A program made the translations under genes and the position numbers. From Pedobacter cryoconitis (lineage in GTDB: Bacteria; Bacteroidota; Bacteroidia; Sphingobacteriales; Sphingobacteriaceae): a stretch of DNA of 64,000 bases. The notes beneath the pieces were generated by a model. That model was not told the DNA's origin. It was given only the letters and a program-made list of their open reading frames with translations, and ran no database searches. The DNA lies in contig NZ_JACHCE010000002.1 of NCBI RefSeq assembly GCF_014200605.1, positions 983,300 to 1,047,299 of the forward strand, written 5' to 3'. Below, piece by piece: positions 36,760 to 46,465 of the stretch. Each line of letters starts with the position of its first letter. Within the stretch, counting starts at the first letter, position 1.

Positions 36760-38715
36760 TTAAGCCAGATTATTCTTCACGTTTAACTTACTATGGTGAA
36801 CACCATATAAGAAATAAACAACCAATCCTATAACTAACCAGATACCAAATCCTATCCAGTTAGATATACCCAGTTCGCACATCATATATAAACAGCTCAG
36901 TAAACCCAATACCGGGATCAGAGATAAGTTATGGGTGATACAGAAATAAGTAATCACGATACAGATCACAAAGAATATCCACATCGGGATTTTGTGTTTA
37001 AATAATGCCCAGCCGCTTTCAAATTTCTTATCGGCACTTACGGAACTTTTTTCTATAAAACTTTGATATTGTTCTTTCGTCAGGCTATTCAGATAAGCCT
37101 CAGAATCTATGTTTTTCTCTATAACGTTTAAAGTCTTTTGCTCTGTTTTAATTTCCTCCTTAATCGTGTTCAATTCATTTTTATCCAGTGAAGTAATGAA
37201 ACTTATCGGATCATGCACTTTGGTCTCATTGGTAATGAAAGCAGTGGTTTCCGCCTTAAAGAAGATGAAACCAGAAATGATTGCACCAATAAAAACAACC
37301 GGGATAATATACTTTGAATTTACATAAGGAGTTTTGAATTTCCCTCTTGGAATATCCTTCTTGTTCTGTAAAACCAGTACCCCCGCACATACCAGTACGA
37401 AAGCAAACAGCGTACCTATGGAACATAAATCTGTAACGATAGTCAGGTTCATAAACAGAGATGGTACAGCTACTACAAAACCGACAACGATAGTTGCAAA
37501 TGAAGGTGTTTTATAGACAGGGTGGATCTTAGAAAATCTTTTAGGTAATAAACCATCACGGCTCATGCTCATCCAGATTCTTGGCTGTCCCATTTGAAAA
37601 ACAAGCAATACACTCGCCATTGCAAATACAGCACTGACCGCAATAATTCCACTCATCAGTTTCAGGTTGATCTGATCAAATACAAAAGCCAGCGGATCAC
37701 CTACAGCCAGTAAGTCATATCTTACAATTCCTGTCAATACCAATGCAATTGCGACATAAAGAACGGTACAAATAATGATTGCCCACATCATACCTCTTGG
37801 TAAATCACGCTGCGGGTTTTTACATTCTTCGGCAGTCGTAGAGATGGCATCGAAACCAATATAAGCAAAGAATACAGCTGACACACCCTTAAGGATACCA
37901 GAAACACCATTTGGTGCAAAAGGGTTCCAGTTTTCTGTATCTATATAAAATACACCTACAGAAAGAACCAGTAAAATCACAGCCAATTTCACAATTACCA
38001 TGGCATTACTCGCATTTTTAGACTCTTTCATCCCTCTATAAACCAGCCAGGTAATCAGAATAATGATCCCTAAAGCAGGTAAATCGGCTACAATGTGGAA
38101 ACCGCCAATTGTAGGGGCTGTATTCCAGGCATTGTTCGCTATACGGGTAGCATCATCAAGATTTGCAAAACTCTTACCTGCATTTAACAAGGCCTCGGCA
38201 TGTTTATGACCATTGAATGCAGTCAGGTAGTCCATAGTCGTCCAGTCGGGAAGATTAATTCCATTGATACCTAATGCCGGTATCCGGATAGAAGAGAGTA
38301 ACCCGGTAAAATAATCGGACCAGGATATGGCGACAGTAATATTTCCGATGGCATACTCCATAATGAGGGACCAGCCGATAATCCAGGCCACCAGTTCTCC
38401 AAAAGCAACATATGAATAAGTATAGGCACTGCCCGAAACGGGAACCATAGAAGCAAATTCTGCATAAGCAAAAGCTGCAAAACTGCAGGCCACGGCTGTG
38501 AAAATGAAAAGGAAAATTACGGCAGGGCCACCATCGGCACTTGCTTTCCCAATCGTACTGAAAATCCCGGCGCCAATAATTGCGGCAATTCCGAAAGCAG
38601 TAAGGTCTCTTACTCCCAGAGTTTTATTTAAAGATGAGCCATGATCGCCATAGCCCTTTTCGGCATCTTCAAGTATTTTAGTAATAGACTTTTTTCTGAA
38701 AAGATTTTCAAACAT
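36760..38715 (-). CDS. APC-superfamily amino-acid permease
   Basis: 651 aa from the ATG at 38715 (MFENLFRKKSITKI); the frame opens with a TTG three codons earlier. The first transmembrane helix carries the APC motif TAFGIAAIIGAGIFSTIGKA. About 12-14 hydrophobic helices follow, including GFDAISTTAEECKNPQRDLP, the conserved loop of cationic amino-acid transporter (CAT/YfnA-like) proteins. An unusual ~70-residue hydrophilic segment (about 485-560, Glu/Lys-rich) interrupts the C-terminal helices. It should import amino acids in exchange or with protons; substrate not determinable. Confidence 0.9.
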   Translation of the reverse strand: MFENLFRKKSITKILEDAEKGYGDHGSSLNKTLGVRDLTAFGIAAIIGAGIFSTIGKASADGGPAVIFLFIFTAVACSFAAFAYAEFASMVPVSGSAYTYSYVAFGELVAWIIGWSLIMEYAIGNITVAISWSDYFTGLLSSIRIPALGINGINLPDWTTMDYLTAFNGHKHAEALLNAGKSFANLDDATRIANNAWNTAPTIGGFHIVADLPALGIIILITWLVYRGMKESKNASNAMVIVKLAVILLVLSVGVFYIDTENWNPFAPNGVSGILKGVSAVFFAYIGFDAISTTAEECKNPQRDLPRGMMWAIIICTVLYVAIALVLTGIVRYDLLAVGDPLAFVFDQINLKLMSGIIAVSAVFAMASVLLVFQMGQPRIWMSMSRDGLLPKRFSKIHPVYKTPSFATIVVGFVVAVPSLFMNLTIVTDLCSIGTLFAFVLVCAGVLVLQNKKDIPRGKFKTPYVNSKYIIPVVFIGAIISGFIFFKAETTAFITNETKVHDPISFITSLDKNELNTIKEEIKTEQKTLNVIEKNIDSEAYLNSLTKEQYQSFIEKSSVSADKKFESGWALFKHKIPMWIFFVICIVITYFCITHNLSLIPVLGLLSCLYMMCELGISNWIGFGIWLVIGLVVYFLYGVHHSKLNVKNNLA

Positions 38716-38769
38716 AATGGGCAATTTGGTTAGATTGTTTCGCTGAAAGTATAAAAAAATATTAGCATA

Positions 38770-40485
38770 CTAACCTAGTTTGTCTAATTCGTCTTTTACA
38801 AATGAAGCCAGTTCTTTAATATAACTGCTGCTGAAGTCAAATTTAATACCTGCAGTTTCATAGATCTCGTTCATTGGTTTGGTATAACCTAATGCCAATG
38901 CTTCAAGATATTGCTGTAAAGCTTTTTCAGGATTCTCTTTATAGTTTTTCCAGATCGCAATAGCACCAAGCTGTGCAATTGCATATTCTATATAGTAGAA
39001 CGGAAGCTCGAAAATATGCAGCTGTTTTTGCCATACATTGCCAAACTCCTGCTCCAATCCTTCCCAATTGGCAAAACCTGCACCAAATCTTTCATAGATC
39101 TGCTTAAAAGCAACCTCTCTGTCGGCCGCGTTATGTGAAGGGTTGGTATAAATCCAGTGCTGGAACTGATCAATTACAGCTACCCATGGCAAAGTTTTTA
39201 ATACATCCTGCAATTGCTCTTTTTTAGCACGGACTAAATCGGCAGGGTTCTCAAAATAGACATCCCACTGATCCATAGAAATAAGCTCCATACTCATGGA
39301 TGCTAACTCTGCAACTTCCGAAGGACAATGTTTAAAGTCATTCAGTTCCAGGTTTGCAGTCAGGAAAGTGTGGATCGCATGTCCGCCTTCATGAACCATT
39401 GTAGTCAGGTCTCTCAGGGAGCCCGCAGAATTCATAAAAATAAACGGTGCCCCTGTTTCTGCCAGGGGATAGTTATAGCCGCCTGGTGCTTTACCTTTTC
39501 TGCTTTCTACATCAAACAGGTTATTTGCTTTCATGACCGAAAGCATGTGGCCCAGTTTAGGATCAATTGCAGTAAAGGCAACAATAGTTTTATCAATCAG
39601 CTCTTCGCCATTTTTGAATGGTTTCAAGGCTGCCTGTCCGGAAGTACTGACTTCCATATCCCATGGCTTTAATGCTTCAAGACCCAGTAATTCTGCTCTT
39701 TTCTCTGCCTGTTCTTTTAAAATAGGGACAATTTCTTTTTCTATCGCTTCATGGAAAGCATAACAGTCTTTAGGACCGTAATCAAATCTTCCTAAAGCCT
39801 GGAACATATAATCTCTGTAATTTTCGAACCCTGCATTCAACGCTACCTCATGACGCATGGCTATCAGTTCATCGAACACGATATTTAAAGCATCTTTATC
39901 TATCAGTCTACGCTGCTGAATGGTTTCCCAGGCCTGCTGACGCACCGCTCTTTCAATGTCTTTAGTCAGCACGGCTGCCTGTTCAAGCGTATATTCTTTA
40001 TCGTTAATCACCACACTCATTGCACCTGTAGCTGACTGGTATTTTTGCTGCGTGATTTGCAATTTAGTAAACAACTCTACATTCTCTTCTCTGTAAATCT
40101 CCAGTGCTTTTTTAATCGCCCTTAAATAAACAAAGTATTTAGCCTGGTCAAGCTGATCTATAAAAGGGCTGTCAACCAATTTCTGATTCAATAGATTCGC
40201 AACAGGAGAGATCTTTGGTTCAATCTCAGTTGCAAAATATTGAAAGCTGTTTAATAATTCTTCGTTCGCTGTATCACAGCTCATTTTGATATATCTCCAG
40301 GCGAAATCTTCTTCAAGTGCAGCTTCAAATTCACTTTTGTCTTTCAGCCACTTTTCCAGTCCTGCAACATCAGTAATTTTTCTGTCCAGCAGTTCATCCA
40401 GTACAGGAGAAAGATTCTCCCATTTAATTTCAAGATGCTGAGGAATATAGGTCCTGGTTTTTTTCGGTATAATAAGATTGCTCAT
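38770..40485 (-). CDS. M3-family oligoendopeptidase (PepF/thimet-like)
   Basis: 571 aa cytosolic zinc peptidase. The metal site is LTTMVHEGGHAIHTFL (HEGGH, about residue 360) with a third ligand Glu in CPSEVAELASMSMELIS downstream. The C-terminus has the substrate-loop pattern ALALGYTKPMNEIYETAGIKFDF of the M3B oligoendopeptidase F group. It degrades short peptides, typically in recycling. Last gene of an operon with engB and a UbiA-type prenyltransferase; its ATG is 4 bases after the prenyltransferase stop. Confidence 0.93.
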   Translation of the reverse strand: MSNLIIPKKTRTYIPQHLEIKWENLSPVLDELLDRKITDVAGLEKWLKDKSEFEAALEEDFAWRYIKMSCDTANEELLNSFQYFATEIEPKISPVANLLNQKLVDSPFIDQLDQAKYFVYLRAIKKALEIYREENVELFTKLQITQQKYQSATGAMSVVINDKEYTLEQAAVLTKDIERAVRQQAWETIQQRRLIDKDALNIVFDELIAMRHEVALNAGFENYRDYMFQALGRFDYGPKDCYAFHEAIEKEIVPILKEQAEKRAELLGLEALKPWDMEVSTSGQAALKPFKNGEELIDKTIVAFTAIDPKLGHMLSVMKANNLFDVESRKGKAPGGYNYPLAETGAPFIFMNSAGSLRDLTTMVHEGGHAIHTFLTANLELNDFKHCPSEVAELASMSMELISMDQWDVYFENPADLVRAKKEQLQDVLKTLPWVAVIDQFQHWIYTNPSHNAADREVAFKQIYERFGAGFANWEGLEQEFGNVWQKQLHIFELPFYYIEYAIAQLGAIAIWKNYKENPEKALQQYLEALALGYTKPMNEIYETAGIKFDFSSSYIKELASFVKDELDKLG

Positions 40486-40489
40486 CGTT

Positions 40490-41356
40490 CTAGAATTTGA
40501 AAATTGTTCTTAAAAAAGCATCCAGCAAAAAGCAGGCTGCAAAAATCACTGAGGCTAATCCGTTAGTAGTGGCAAATGCCTTGTTCACTTTACTGATGTC
40601 ATTGGGTTTAACCAGCAGATGCTGATAAATCAACATCGAGCAAAAGAAAGTTACACCCAGATAGTAAGCCCAGCTAAAGGTAGAAAATACTATAGGTAAG
40701 ATCACACAAATAGCAGACAGCACATGTAAAAACTCAGATAACCGGAGCGCTCTTTTACGGCCGATAGCCGAAGGGATTGAATGTAGTTTCTCTCCTTTAT
40801 CAAACTCTTCATCCTGCAAGGCATAAATGATATCAAAACCACTTACCCAGAATAATACAGCCAGCGAATAAAATACAGGCACGAGTGCAAATTCACCGGT
40901 TACGGCAATATAGGCACCAATAGGGGCGAGCGATAAACCCAGTCCGAGTACCATATGGCAAAGCGCTGTAAATCTTTTGGTATAACTGTAAAACAGGACA
41001 ACAAACAAGGCTACAGGAGAAAGGTATAAACACAACCTGTTGATGAATGCCGTAGTGATAATGAAAAGTACACAGTTGACAATGACAAAGATCAGTGCTT
41101 CATTGGCCGAGACTTTTCCGGCAGGGATATCACGCATATTGGTACGTGGATTTTTAGCATCGATATCTCTGTCAAGATACCTGTTAAAGGCCATCGCCGA
41201 GTTTCTGGCGAATACCATACAAAGGAGTACTAACAACAAAATCACCCAGTTGAAAGGGTGATCAGTAGTGGTAACTCCTAAAAAGAAACCGATCATCGCA
41301 AAAGGTAGTGCGAAAACCGAATGTGCAAAAAGCACGAGTGAAAAATACTTCTTCAT
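40490..41356 (-). CDS. UbiA-family polyprenyltransferase (menaquinone type)
   Basis: 288 aa with about eight transmembrane helices. The first Asp-rich motif, NSAMAFNRYLDRDIDAKNPR, and the second, FDIIYALQDEEFDKGE, bind the Mg-diphosphate of the prenyl donor. The sequence fits the UbiA-like group (often annotated 4-hydroxybenzoate polyprenyltransferase or MqnP) that prenylates a menaquinone precursor. ubiE/menG lies divergently one gene away, consistent with a quinone role. It is 15 bases downstream of engB. Confidence 0.85.
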   Translation of the reverse strand: MKKYFSLVLFAHSVFALPFAMIGFFLGVTTTDHPFNWVILLLVLLCMVFARNSAMAFNRYLDRDIDAKNPRTNMRDIPAGKVSANEALIFVIVNCVLFIITTAFINRLCLYLSPVALFVVLFYSYTKRFTALCHMVLGLGLSLAPIGAYIAVTGEFALVPVFYSLAVLFWVSGFDIIYALQDEEFDKGEKLHSIPSAIGRKRALRLSEFLHVLSAICVILPIVFSTFSWAYYLGVTFFCSMLIYQHLLVKPNDISKVNKAFATTNGLASVIFAACFLLDAFLRTIFKF

Positions 41357-41371
41357 TTAATAGTGCTGTTA

Positions 41372-41998
41372 TTAATCTTCGTCAGGCGTCAGGATGGGCA
41401 TTGCAAAATCAAGATTGGTCTGATCAACAAAGTTCAGAATCTCATCTCTTCCAACTAACTTCTCTGCGGAGGTTGTAAATATCGGTGGAATTTCTTCAAA
41501 CCATCCTGAAAGTTCTTTTTTGAACAGCGCTATATTCTGATGTGTTTTCGACGTAGACTGTTTATCGGTCTTGGTAAAGGCAAGAACAAACGGGATTTGT
41601 ATCTCTCCCATCCAGCAGCAAAATTCAATATCGATCTTTTGTGGTGGGATGCGACTGTCAATTAAAACGAATACACACTGTAAACTTTCTCTCTTAGTGA
41701 TGTAATTACGGATAAATTTTTCCCAGCTTTCACGGCTGTTTTTAGAAACTTTAGCATAACCGTAACCTGGCAAATCGACTATATACCACTTTTCGTTGAC
41801 TAAAAAATGGTTAATTAGCTGTGTTTTTCCTGGTTTTTGGGACGTTTTAGCCAATCCATGCTGGTTAACCAGCATATTAATAAGGGATGACTTTCCTACG
41901 TTAGAGCGGCCAATAAAAGCATATTCGGGCATGTTGGCTACTGGCAGTGCCGATATCTTGGTATTACTGCAAATAAATGTTGCTGATTTTATAATCAT
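41372..41998 (-). CDS. engB: Ribosome-biogenesis GTPase YihA/YsxC
   Basis: 208 aa. G1 is GRSNVGKSSLINMLV (about 31-45), G2/G3 region shows TSQKPGKTQLINHF and VDLPGYGYAK, G4 is FTKTDK and G5 is TSAEK. It binds GTP and assists assembly of the 50S subunit. It leads the engB / prenyltransferase / M3 peptidase operon and is divergent from ubiE, with only 52 bases between the two start codons. The -7 box predicts an almost leaderless transcript. Confidence 0.95.
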   Translation of the reverse strand: MIIKSATFICSNTKISALPVANMPEYAFIGRSNVGKSSLINMLVNQHGLAKTSQKPGKTQLINHFLVNEKWYIVDLPGYGYAKVSKNSRESWEKFIRNYITKRESLQCVFVLIDSRIPPQKIDIEFCCWMGEIQIPFVLAFTKTDKQSTSKTHQNIALFKKELSGWFEEIPPIFTTSAEKLVGRDEILNFVDQTNLDFAMPILTPDED

Positions 41999-42002
41999 TT
42001 GA

Positions 42003-42041
42003 CAAAGGTAGAAAATTAGTTTTCAACAATACTTATCTTTG
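42003..42041. promoter_or_regulatory. Divergent -7 boxes for engB and ubiE
   Basis: On the minus strand TACCTTTG (42010-42003) lies 4 bases from the engB ATG. On the plus strand TATCTTTG (42034-42041) lies 9 bases before the ubiE ATG at 42051. Both match TAnnTTTG. Both transcripts would have very short or no leaders. Confidence 0.5.
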
Positions 42042-42050
42042 CTCCACACC

Positions 42051-42785
42051 ATGAACGAAAAAATAACTCCATATCAATCTGCTACAATTACGAAAAAGGA
42101 ACAGGTGACTACAATGTTTGATAACATTGCCGGAACTTATGACTTCCTGAATCACTTCCTTTCTATAGGAATAGACATTCTATGGCGTAAAAAGGCCATT
42201 CGTGAGTTGTCAGCTTTAAAGCCACAGCATATTCTGGATGTGGCTACAGGAACGGGTGACCTTGCTTTTGAAGCGATCAAAATACTTCATCCTAAAAAGG
42301 TAACAGGCGTAGATATTTCTGCAGGAATGCTTGAAGTAGCCCGTAAAAAAATTGCAGAACGCAATTTACAGGATGTTTTTAGTGTAGAAATCGGAGATTC
42401 TGAAGGTCTTAAATTCGAAGATAATCATTTTGATGCAATCACTGTTGCCTTCGGAGTGCGCAATTATCAGAACCTGGAACAAGGTTTATCAGACATGCTG
42501 CGGGTATTAAAACCAGGTGGAAAGGTCGTGATCCTTGAGTTCTCTAAACCTGTAGCATTCCCGGTTAAGCAACTCTATAATTTTTATTTTAAGTATGTAC
42601 TGCCTGTTTTTGGAAAAATATTTTCTAAAGATGCCAGGGCATATACTTATTTAAATGAGTCTGCTGTTGCATTTCCGGATGGAAAGTCTTTTATTGCAGT
42701 AATGGATAAAGTTGGTTATAAAACTACTAAATACAGACCCCTTACTTTTGGGATCAGTACAATATATACTGGAATAAAAGGTTAA
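42051..42785 (+). CDS. ubiE: Demethylmenaquinone / 2-methoxy-6-polyprenyl-benzoquinol methyltransferase
   Basis: 244 aa starting at ATG 42051 (MNEKITPYQS); four codons of frame lie upstream but overlap the -7 box. SAM-binding motif I is ILDVATGTGDLAFEA, then VTGVDISAGMLEVARKK and the UbiE signature ITVAFGVRNYQNLEQGLSDM. RVLKPGGKVVILEFSKP is the late motif. Catalyses the C-methylation ending menaquinone synthesis. Next to porT, a neighbourhood commonly seen in Bacteroidota. Confidence 0.95.
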   Translation: MNEKITPYQSATITKKEQVTTMFDNIAGTYDFLNHFLSIGIDILWRKKAIRELSALKPQHILDVATGTGDLAFEAIKILHPKKVTGVDISAGMLEVARKKIAERNLQDVFSVEIGDSEGLKFEDNHFDAITVAFGVRNYQNLEQGLSDMLRVLKPGGKVVILEFSKPVAFPVKQLYNFYFKYVLPVFGKIFSKDARAYTYLNESAVAFPDGKSFIAVMDKVGYKTTKYRPLTFGISTIYTGIKG

Positions 42786-42794
42786 TAGAACTAG

Positions 42795-43553
42795 ATGAGA
42801 TTAAAAATAAGCCTGTTAGTCGTTCTTCTTTTTTCATTTGCTGCCGCCAGGGCCCAAAACTGGGGCGGTGGTGTGGATGATGAATTAGTACACTTCGGCT
42901 TTACTTTTCAGTATACGTCTTCTTCTTATAAAATCAAGAAGAAACCAGACTGGAGAGAACCATTTAAATCACGTCTTGATCCGTCAAGAGGTAATATCAC
43001 AGATTCATTGAATGCGATCTATAGCAAGGCTTCTCCGGGTTTTGGAATTGGCTTTGTGGTGAATGGCAGAATCAGTAACAATGTCGATGTGAGGTTAACA
43101 CCGACACTGGTTTTTACAGACAGGCTGATGGAATATGATTATTCTACCATTAACCAGATACCTAAGTCTCCATTCAGTCAGCAGGAAAAAAAAGTGGTCG
43201 CAACTATGGTTGAATTCCCTTTGGGTATTAAGATCAAGTCTAACCGGAGGAACAATTTCAGGGCCTATATGTTATACGGTGCAAAATATTCTATGGATAT
43301 CGCTTCGAAGAAGAAAACAGATGACTCTCAGCTGGATGAAGAATATAAACTGCTTAAAAATCAGAAGAGTTATTTTTCTGCGGAGGCTGCATTTGGGATG
43401 GATCTGTATTTTGAGTATTTCAAAATGTCCCCTGAGATCAAACTGTCTTATTCATTAAATGATATTTTAGACAGGAAAGAAGTGAATCCTTTTAACAATC
43501 CAATTGATAAATTGATGTTGCGTCATGTAACATTCAGTTTATTCTTTGAATGA
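42795..43553 (+). CDS. porT: Type IX secretion system protein PorT
   Basis: 252 aa with a signal peptide (cleavage after ARAQ, about residue 21). Mature sequence begins NWGGGVDDELVHFGFTFQYT and forms an eight-strand-like barrel with MVEFPLGIKIKSNRRNNFRA and a C-terminal MLRHVTFSLFFE. PorT is an outer-membrane-associated component needed for type IX export in Porphyromonas and Flavobacterium. The cargo protein with a C-terminal sorting domain at 24,746-25,264 is a likely client. It is 9 bases after ubiE, so co-transcribed. Confidence 0.88.
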   Translation: MRLKISLLVVLLFSFAAARAQNWGGGVDDELVHFGFTFQYTSSSYKIKKKPDWREPFKSRLDPSRGNITDSLNAIYSKASPGFGIGFVVNGRISNNVDVRLTPTLVFTDRLMEYDYSTINQIPKSPFSQQEKKVVATMVEFPLGIKIKSNRRNNFRAYMLYGAKYSMDIASKKKTDDSQLDEEYKLLKNQKSYFSAEAAFGMDLYFEYFKMSPEIKLSYSLNDILDRKEVNPFNNPIDKLMLRHVTFSLFFE

Positions 43554-43605
43554 TGCTGACAGGATGAAATTTAATAGCTTTACCGCTAACGATAAATAAA
43601 AAGAG

Positions 43606-44361
43606 ATGAAAACTGCATTAATTACAGGCGCGACTTCAGGAATAGGAAAAGCATGTGCACATTTATTTGCACAGCAGGGATATCAATTGGTATTGGTAGC
43701 CAGAAGAGAAGAGAAGCTGAATGAAGTTGCTAAACATTTAGCAGATAAATATGCAATTGAGGTTAAAACGCTGATTGCAGATGTAAGAAATAAAGAAGTC
43801 TTAACAACGGTATTGGAAGGGCTGCCGGCGCAGTGGAAACAAATAGATGTGCTGATTAACAACGCAGGTCTTAGCCAGGGACTTGAGCCAATTGATAAAG
43901 GGGATACCAGTGACTGGGATACCATGATCGATACTAACGTAAAGGGTTTACTTTATGTCACTAAAATTGTTTCCAACTGGATGATTCCGGCCAAAAAGGG
44001 ACATATCATTAATATAGGGTCGATTGCTGGTAAAGAGGTTTATCCGAATGGAAATGTGTATTGTGCAACAAAACATGCAGTGGATGCCCTAAATAAAGGA
44101 ATGCGTCTTGACCTGGTGCCGCATGGTATCAAAGTGACCGCAATCAACCCTGGAATGGTCGAAACAGAGTTTTCTGTAGTCCGTTTTAAGGGAGATGAAG
44201 ATAAAGCGAAAAAAGTTTATGAAGGATTGGAGCCTTTATTAGCGCAGGATATTGCAGATGCAATCTGGTTTGCAGTGAGCAGACCTGCACATGTGAATAT
44301 TAATGATATGCTGATTATGCCAACCGCGCAGGCTTCAGCAACAGTAGTCAATAGAAATTAG
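43606..44361 (+). CDS. Short-chain dehydrogenase/reductase (YdfG-like)
   Basis: 251 aa classical SDR. NAD(P)-binding TGATSGIGKACAHLF at 8-22, NNAGLSQG at about 87, and the catalytic Ser/Tyr/Lys in INIGSIAGKEVYPNGNVYCA followed by TKHA. VTAINPGMVETEF is the usual substrate-side motif. The arginines after the second strand (LVARREEK) favour NADPH. YdfG-type enzymes act on 3-hydroxy acids such as serine or malonic semialdehyde, but the substrate here is unknown. 15 bases upstream of the YqeY gene. Confidence 0.92.
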   Translation: MKTALITGATSGIGKACAHLFAQQGYQLVLVARREEKLNEVAKHLADKYAIEVKTLIADVRNKEVLTTVLEGLPAQWKQIDVLINNAGLSQGLEPIDKGDTSDWDTMIDTNVKGLLYVTKIVSNWMIPAKKGHIINIGSIAGKEVYPNGNVYCATKHAVDALNKGMRLDLVPHGIKVTAINPGMVETEFSVVRFKGDEDKAKKVYEGLEPLLAQDIADAIWFAVSRPAHVNINDMLIMPTAQASATVVNRN

Positions 44362-44376
44362 AATAGAATTTATTAT

Positions 44377-44823
44377 ATGGTATCATCAATTATAGATCAG
44401 GAAATAAAAAAAGCAATGTTAGCCAAAGATCAGGCTTCATTGAGAGGTTTACGTGCTATTAAAGCTGCTTTATTAGTAGCAAGAACAGAAAAAGGTTCTG
44501 CAGAAGAAATCACTGAAGATGCAGAAATGAAGATTCTTCAGCGTTTGATTAAACAAAGAAAAGAATCTTCTGATATTTACAAACAACAAGGCAGAGAAGA
44601 TCTGGCTGTGATTGAAGATGAAGAGATTACAGTGATCAACCAGTTTATGCCACAGCAATTAAGTAAAGAAGAAGTAGAAGCTTTGATTGCTAAACTCATA
44701 CAGGATTCTGGTGCGAGCACAGTGAAAGATATGGGCCGTATTATGGGATTGGCAAATAAAGAACTGGCTGGAAAGGCAGATGGCAAATTGATAGCTGAAA
44801 TTGTTAAAAATCAATTGGCATAA
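44377..44823 (+). CDS. GatB/YqeY domain protein
   Basis: 148 aa. It starts IIDQEIKKAMLAKDQASLRG and has the YqeY-family features LIKQRKESSDIYKQQGREDL and VKDMGRIMGLANKELAGKADGK, the tail domain shared with the GatB subunit of the tRNA amidotransferase. Stand-alone YqeY proteins are thought to bind tRNA, but their role is unsettled. Cytoplasmic. 15 bases after the SDR gene, so probably one operon; a 174-base gap follows. Confidence 0.9.
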   Translation: MVSSIIDQEIKKAMLAKDQASLRGLRAIKAALLVARTEKGSAEEITEDAEMKILQRLIKQRKESSDIYKQQGREDLAVIEDEEITVINQFMPQQLSKEEVEALIAKLIQDSGASTVKDMGRIMGLANKELAGKADGKLIAEIVKNQLA

Positions 44824-44997
44824 ATTGTGTTAGAAGCTATCTGAAAATATTATTTTTAAAATTAACAGTTTTTTTTGTTTAAAATTAAAATAGGCGACTA
44901 ACTTAGTAGCGTATCTTAAGAAGCAATGATGGACCGGACAACATTGTGGTAATAACTATTCCGGGAAATATTTACAGAAAATATATAATATATATAC

Positions 44998-45762
44998 ATG
45001 AAATACGAAGTAATAGAAGAGGATGGGTTTAAGTATATAGAGGCTGGAAAAGGCGAGACCCTGGTATTACTTCATGGTTTAATGGGCGAATTGAGTAACT
45101 GGGAGCCGGTTATCGATCATTTTAAAGAAAATTATCGCATACTGGTACCGATTTTGCCAATTTACGATTTACCTATTCTTACACTGGGCGTTAAAAGTTT
45201 AGCTAAGTATATTCATAAATTTATTAAATTTAAAAAGCTTGGTCAGGTTGTTCTTATCGGTAATTCATTAGGCGGACATCTTGGGCTTGTCGTTACAGCG
45301 GCACACCAGGAAAGCGTTAAAGCATTGGTACTGACCGGAAGCTCTGGTTTATATGAAAATGCATTTGGCGGTACTTTCCCAAGAAGAGAGAGCTATGATT
45401 ATATCCGTGAAAAAGTAGAATTTACTTTTTATGATCCTTCTATCGCCACTAAAGAGATGGTGGATGAGATTTATAAAACAGTAAATGAGCGTTCAAGAGT
45501 TATCCGTATTCTGGCTCTGGCAAAATCTGCCATCCGTCACAATATGTCTAAGGAACTGAGCAAAATTACGATCCCTGTTTCTTTGATCTGGGGTAAAAAT
45601 GACCAGGTAACTCCACCTGACGTAGCAGAAGAATTTCATCAGCTGTTGCCTAATTCAGAGTTAAACTGGGTTGATAAATGCGGGCATGTACCTATGATGG
45701 AGCATCCTGAAATTTTTAACGACTATCTGAGCAAATTCCTGGATAGAATTTTATTGAAATAA
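44998..45762 (+). CDS. Alpha/beta-hydrolase
   Basis: 254 aa. Oxyanion HG motif LLHGLMGELSNWEPV, nucleophile elbow LIGNSLGGHLG with Ser, and late Asp/His in LIWGKNDQVTPPD and CGHVPMMEHPE make a complete catalytic triad. No signal peptide. Substrate unknown; family members range from esterases to C-C hydrolases. It is the first gene of a set with a CBS-domain protein, 2 bases apart. Confidence 0.9.
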   Translation: MKYEVIEEDGFKYIEAGKGETLVLLHGLMGELSNWEPVIDHFKENYRILVPILPIYDLPILTLGVKSLAKYIHKFIKFKKLGQVVLIGNSLGGHLGLVVTAAHQESVKALVLTGSSGLYENAFGGTFPRRESYDYIREKVEFTFYDPSIATKEMVDEIYKTVNERSRVIRILALAKSAIRHNMSKELSKITIPVSLIWGKNDQVTPPDVAEEFHQLLPNSELNWVDKCGHVPMMEHPEIFNDYLSKFLDRILLK

Positions 45763-45764
45763 CA

Positions 45765-46427
45765 ATGTTTGCATCTGAACTCATATCTAATTCAATCCCG
45801 CCGTTACAGACTACTGAAACGGTGCATACTGCATTGGACAGAATGGCTGAGTTCAAATTAAATCATTTGCCGGTTTTAAATAATGGTACTTTTCTGGGCA
45901 TTGTTGCAGAAGATCATCTGCTGGAGATAAGAAATGTAGAGGAGCCTATCGGGGCACTTTCTTTAACTATTCTGAATCCTTTTGTCTATCAGGATGTACA
46001 TGTTTATGATGTCATCAGGATATTTGATCAGCTTAAACTTTCTTTAGTACCGGTACTTGATTATAAAAAAAATTACCTTGGGGTTATTTCTATACATGAC
46101 TTATTAAAGTATACCTCAGATATTTTTGCGGTGAAAGAACCAGGAGGGATCATCGTTCTGGAGATTAATAACCGCAACAATTCTTTATCGCATATGGCTC
46201 AGATTGTGGAAGCTGATAATGCACAAATCTTATCCTCTTATGTGCAGAACTTTCCGGATTCTACGCGCCTGGAGGTCACACTGAAAATCAATAAAACTGA
46301 ATTATCTGGAATCATATCTGCTTTTGAAAGGTATGATTACCAGGTTAAAGCAGTCTTTAACAGTACTACTCAGGACAATGGAACAGAAGACAGATATAAT
46401 TTGTTAATGAGTTATCTAAATGTTTAA
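45765..46427 (+). CDS. CBS-domain pair with C-terminal ACT-like domain
   Basis: 220 aa. Two CBS motifs: residues 1-60 (TVHTALDRMAEFKLNHLPVL) and 80-125 (VYDVIRIFDQLKLSLVPVLD, then YLGVISIHDLLKYT). The C-terminal 80 residues (GIIVLEINNRNNSLSHMAQI onward) resemble an ACT regulatory domain, as in AcuB-type proteins. CBS pairs usually bind adenine nucleotides. Cytoplasmic sensor; partner unknown. Translated 2 bases after the hydrolase. Confidence 0.82.
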   Translation: MFASELISNSIPPLQTTETVHTALDRMAEFKLNHLPVLNNGTFLGIVAEDHLLEIRNVEEPIGALSLTILNPFVYQDVHVYDVIRIFDQLKLSLVPVLDYKKNYLGVISIHDLLKYTSDIFAVKEPGGIIVLEINNRNNSLSHMAQIVEADNAQILSSYVQNFPDSTRLEVTLKINKTELSGIISAFERYDYQVKAVFNSTTQDNGTEDRYNLLMSYLNV

Positions 46428-46465
46428 TTCATTCCTGTAACCATTCAACATACAATATTTATCTA

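Noticed and set aside
39328..39672. 114-codon plus-strand frame opposite the M3 peptidase
   Set aside because: It overlaps the HEGGH active-site coding region; shadow of the real gene.
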